A stretch of 64,000 nt of DNA from Pedococcus sp. 5OH_020 (GTDB lineage Bacteria; Actinomycetota; Actinomycetes; Actinomycetales; Dermatophilaceae): NCBI RefSeq assembly GCF_027812955.1, contig NZ_JAPYZV010000001.1, forward strand, positions 1 through 64,000, given 5' to 3'. The notes beneath the pieces are model-generated. The model ran no database searches. It saw only the letters and a list, made by a program, of their open reading frames with translations, and had not been told where the DNA came from. Below, piece after piece: positions 61,763 to 64,000 of the stretch; the first letter of the stretch is position 1; every line of letters starts with the position of its first letter. Position numbers and translations under genes: made by a program.

Positions 61763-62661
61763 GCTGCTACTCCTTCACGCTGGGTGTCTGCGGTGAGCTC
61801 GAGGAACATCTCCTCGAGCCCGGCCCCGTCGGCTGCGCGGAGCTCCGTGAGGACCAGGCCCCTGGCGAGAGCGATCTCGCCCACCCGGTCGGATGACGCA
61901 TCGGTATGCACGCTGCCGTCGGCGTGCGCGGTGATCTTCAGGCCGGCCCCCTCCATGGCCGCGGCCAGGGCGACACTGTCGCGAGCGCGCACGACCGTTC
62001 CTGCGGCTGCGAGCAGGTCCGCCTTGGTGCCCCGCGCGACGATCCGTCCCTTCCCGATGACGACGAGGTCGTCGGCGATCACCTCGATCTCGTGCAGGAG
62101 GTGCGAGGAGAGCAGCACCGTGCCGCCGCGGTCGGCGTACCCGCGCAGCAGGTCGCGCATCCAGCGGATCCCGGCGGGGTCCAGCCCGTTCGCCGGCTCG
62201 TCGAGGATGAGTACATGGGGGTCTCCCAGGAGAGCGGCACCGATGCCCAGGCGCTGGCGCATCCCGAGCGAGTAGTTGCGGACTCGCCGGTCCGCCTCGT
62301 CCTCGGTGAGGCTCACCAGGTCGAGCATCTCCTGAACCCTCGTCCGGGGCAGGCCCATGGTGCGCTGGGCGAGGGTGAGGATCTCCCGACCGGTGCGACC
62401 GGCGTGCTGTGCTGAGGCGTCCAGGAGGACCCCCACGTCCCGCCCGGGGTTGGGCAGGTCGGTGAACCGGCGGCCGTCGACGGTGGCGGTCCCCGAGGTG
62501 GCCGGCGTGAGCCCGACCATGATGCGCATGGTGGTGGACTTCCCGGCGCCGTTGGGTCCGAGGAAGCCCGTTACGCGGCCTGTCGCGGCGGTGAAGGAGA
62601 CGTCGTCGACGGCGGTCATCCCGCGGCCGTAGGTCTTCGTGAGTGACTCGACTGTGATCAT
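61759..62661 (-). CDS. ABC transporter ATP-binding protein (DrrA/CcmA type)
   Basis: 300 residues from ATG 62661; an ATG at 62670 is also possible. GFLGPNGAGKSTTMRIM is the Walker A region, NYSLGMRQRLGIGAALLGDPHVLILDEPANGLDP holds the signature motif and Walker B, and LLSSHLLHEIE the H-loop. The C-terminal extension ends in LEEMFLELTAD, typical of DrrA-type exporters. It energises the permease encoded downstream. Confidence 0.92.
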   Translation of the reverse strand: MITVESLTKTYGRGMTAVDDVSFTAATGRVTGFLGPNGAGKSTTMRIMVGLTPATSGTATVDGRRFTDLPNPGRDVGVLLDASAQHAGRTGREILTLAQRTMGLPRTRVQEMLDLVSLTEDEADRRVRNYSLGMRQRLGIGAALLGDPHVLILDEPANGLDPAGIRWMRDLLRGYADRGGTVLLSSHLLHEIEVIADDLVVIGKGRIVARGTKADLLAAAGTVVRARDSVALAAAMEGAGLKITAHADGSVHTDASSDRVGEIALARGLVLTELRAADGAGLEEMFLELTADTQREGVAA

Positions 62662-62874
62662 GCTGAGCATCGTGGCCGCGATCGACCGGCCGACACATCG
62701 GGGAGCCACCCGGGCCTGACCCTGAGGCGACCCTGAACCCATGTCGGGGTCCGGAACCGACCGCGCCAGGGAGAGACCGGAGCATCAGCGACCTCGTGGG
62801 GGGGCTGGGTGAGCTGAAGGACGCGAAATCGCACGCTCCGTGCGCGGATCCGAGTGCTGACATAGGTTGACGAG

Positions 62875-63987
62875 GTGACTCGGTCGACGCGCTGGGCCGT
62901 CGTGGTCGCCCTCGCGGCAGCACTGGCCCTGACCCCGGTGCTCGTTCGGGTCCTCCCTGTGCCGGGGGCTCGGGCCGAGGGCTCCGCGGCGGCGCTTCTC
63001 CAGCGGATGCGCGCCTCATGGGGCCGCCCCTATGCCGGCTACGTCGAGTCCACGGGCTCCATCGCTCTCCCGGTCTCCGACCAGTTCGAGTCGGTCGCCT
63101 CGCTGCTCGGGGGGCGAACCCAGCTGCGGGTCTGGTGGCGCGCTCCGGACGACTGGCGGGCCGACACCCTCAGCCCCACGGGCGAGCACAGCATCCGCAC
63201 GTCACGGGACGGGGTCTGGGTCTGGGACTTCGAGGGCAACCGGGTGACCCGTCTTGGACCGGTCCCCCAGGGGGAGGTCCGACTCCCGCAGGACGCCGAC
63301 TCGCTGCCACCCGCCCTGGCAGCCCGCATGCTCGTCGACGCAAGGCCCGAGGAGGTGTCCACGCTGCCGTCGCGGCGCGTTGCGGGCCGAGCGACCGATG
63401 GTCTCCGCCTCCGCCCCTCGGAGCCCCTGTCGAGCATCGGGCGGGTGGACGTATGGGCCGACCGCTCCTCCGGCATACCCGTGCTCGTGGAGGTCTACGG
63501 CACCTCGCCGGGGGTCGCCGCGCTCTCCACCACGTTCCTGGACTTCACGCCCACCAAGCCGGCCGCGGCGGACACGGCCTTCGCCCCACCGCCGGGGTCG
63601 CGCCTCAGGACCGGCAGCCGCTTCGACGTGCTCGCAGCGGTGCGGCAGTTCTCCGTGGCCACGCCGCCCGACGCGCTTCTGGGTATGCGGCGCGGCGGCT
63701 CGGCGACCGGCGTCGACGCCATCGGCCAGTACGGGCGCGGCGTCACCCAGGCGCTGGTGGCTGCCCTGCCGCCGCGGCTGGCCCGCTCGCTCCGCAGCCA
63801 GCTCCAGGGGGCTGCCGGTGTCAGCCGACTCCCCGAGGGGCTCATGGTCGTCGTCGGGCCGGTCGGGCTGCTGCTCACCGACCCCGGCCGCACCGGCGAG
63901 GACTGGCTCGTCACCGGCACCCTGACGCCACAGGGCCTCGCGCGCGCTGCCACCGAGCTGGCCGCCTCACCAGGGGCCGGCGGATGA
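62875..63987 (+). CDS. LolA/RseB-like exported protein
   Basis: 370 residues from GTG 62875. The N-terminal hydrophobic segment (WAVVVALAAALALTPVLVRVLP, about residues 7-28) is a signal peptide or anchor. The remainder resembles the sigma-E regulatory RseB/MucB and LolA lipoprotein-carrier fold: YVESTGSIALPV, LRVWWRAPDDWRADTL, SRDGVWVWDFEGNRVTRLG and VDVWADRSSGIPVLVEVYG. It starts opposite the ABC ATPase, and the next gene overlaps its stop. In actinobacteria this protein type is often followed by an ABC transporter. Confidence 0.82.
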   Translation: MTRSTRWAVVVALAAALALTPVLVRVLPVPGARAEGSAAALLQRMRASWGRPYAGYVESTGSIALPVSDQFESVASLLGGRTQLRVWWRAPDDWRADTLSPTGEHSIRTSRDGVWVWDFEGNRVTRLGPVPQGEVRLPQDADSLPPALAARMLVDARPEEVSTLPSRRVAGRATDGLRLRPSEPLSSIGRVDVWADRSSGIPVLVEVYGTSPGVAALSTTFLDFTPTKPAAADTAFAPPPGSRLRTGSRFDVLAAVRQFSVATPPDALLGMRRGGSATGVDAIGQYGRGVTQALVAALPPRLARSLRSQLQGAAGVSRLPEGLMVVVGPVGLLLTDPGRTGEDWLVTGTLTPQGLARAATELAASPGAGG

Positions 63988-64000
63988 TCCGCACCGAGGG
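63984..64000 (+). CDS. Start of the next gene (partial, truncated by window edge)
   Basis: ATG 63984 overlaps the LolA/RseB-like stop (ATGA), so a coupled gene begins here. Only five codons are visible (MIRTE). An ABC transporter ATP-binding protein is a common neighbour in this position, but nothing in the sequence shows it. Confidence 0.45.

Overview
The window is GC-rich DNA from an actinobacterium. Evidence: strong GC bias at third codon positions, many GTG starts, GTGA/ATGA gene overlaps, and protein families typical of soil Actinobacteria (DeoR and LacI sugar regulators, MHS transporters, a LolA/RseB-like protein beside an ABC transporter). I cannot name the genus. I see no intact tRNA, rRNA, CRISPR array or replication origin.

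Bases 1-17500 are an accessory, mobile-element-rich region. An IS110-type transposase broken by two frameshifts (490-1599) is followed by an IS256-family element (1884-3276) with inverted repeats, a target duplication and a frameshifted transposase. A 116-bp perfect direct repeat (3404-3519 and 13941-14056), containing the 3' end of an alanine-type tRNA gene, brackets about 10.5 kb. Inside are a GNAT acetyltransferase, a membrane protein plus TIR-domain protein pair, the wreck of a HigB/HigA-type toxin-antitoxin pair, and a compact six-gene operon (8608-13634). That operon joins a two-TM coiled-coil protein and a MotB/ZorB-like protein to a von Willebrand A protein, a PP2C phosphatase, a divergent protein kinase and a PH-like protein. 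It looks like a TerY-phosphorylation triad wired to an ion-motor-like membrane pair. It is the best candidate here for an undescribed, possibly defensive, system.

Bases 14200-26000 hold scattered single genes (DinB-like, a large transthyretin-fold protein, SDR, uracil-DNA glycosylase family, GNAT, MFS exporter, quinone-oxidoreductase-like, a sigma factor). Among them are several damaged genes (TetR, DsbA, RidA and redoxin fragments), which suggests past rearrangement.

Bases 26100-35225 are a catabolic cluster built around ring cleavage of 3-hydroxyanthranilate. A divergent tryptophan 2,3-dioxygenase-like gene, an FMN reductase and an MHS transporter run leftward. A LysR regulator, flavin reductase, semialdehyde dehydrogenase, oxalocrotonate decarboxylase/hydratase, RidA-type deaminase, 3-hydroxyanthranilate dioxygenase and aminocarboxymuconate-semialdehyde decarboxylase run rightward. 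The steps that would link tryptophan to 3-hydroxyanthranilate are missing, and the dioxygenase-like protein has altered active-site positions.

Bases 35248-58297 are a large carbohydrate or polyol catabolic region. It contains LacI and DeoR regulators, two FGGY kinases, a fucose-isomerase-like enzyme, a sugar ABC importer without its own ATPase, an enolase-superfamily dehydratase, a DHDPS-family aldolase, Gfo/Idh/MocA and SDR oxidoreductases, two kinds of CoA-transferase, a DUF2090 aldolase, a shikimate-dehydrogenase-like protein, a cyclase-family protein, a zinc alcohol dehydrogenase and an aldehyde dehydrogenase. A shared operator upstream of both 40051 and 51718 suggests one regulon. Bases 58336-64000 return to ordinary single genes: SRPBCC, GNAT, LLM-class flavin enzyme, ABC-2 exporter and a LolA/RseB-like protein.
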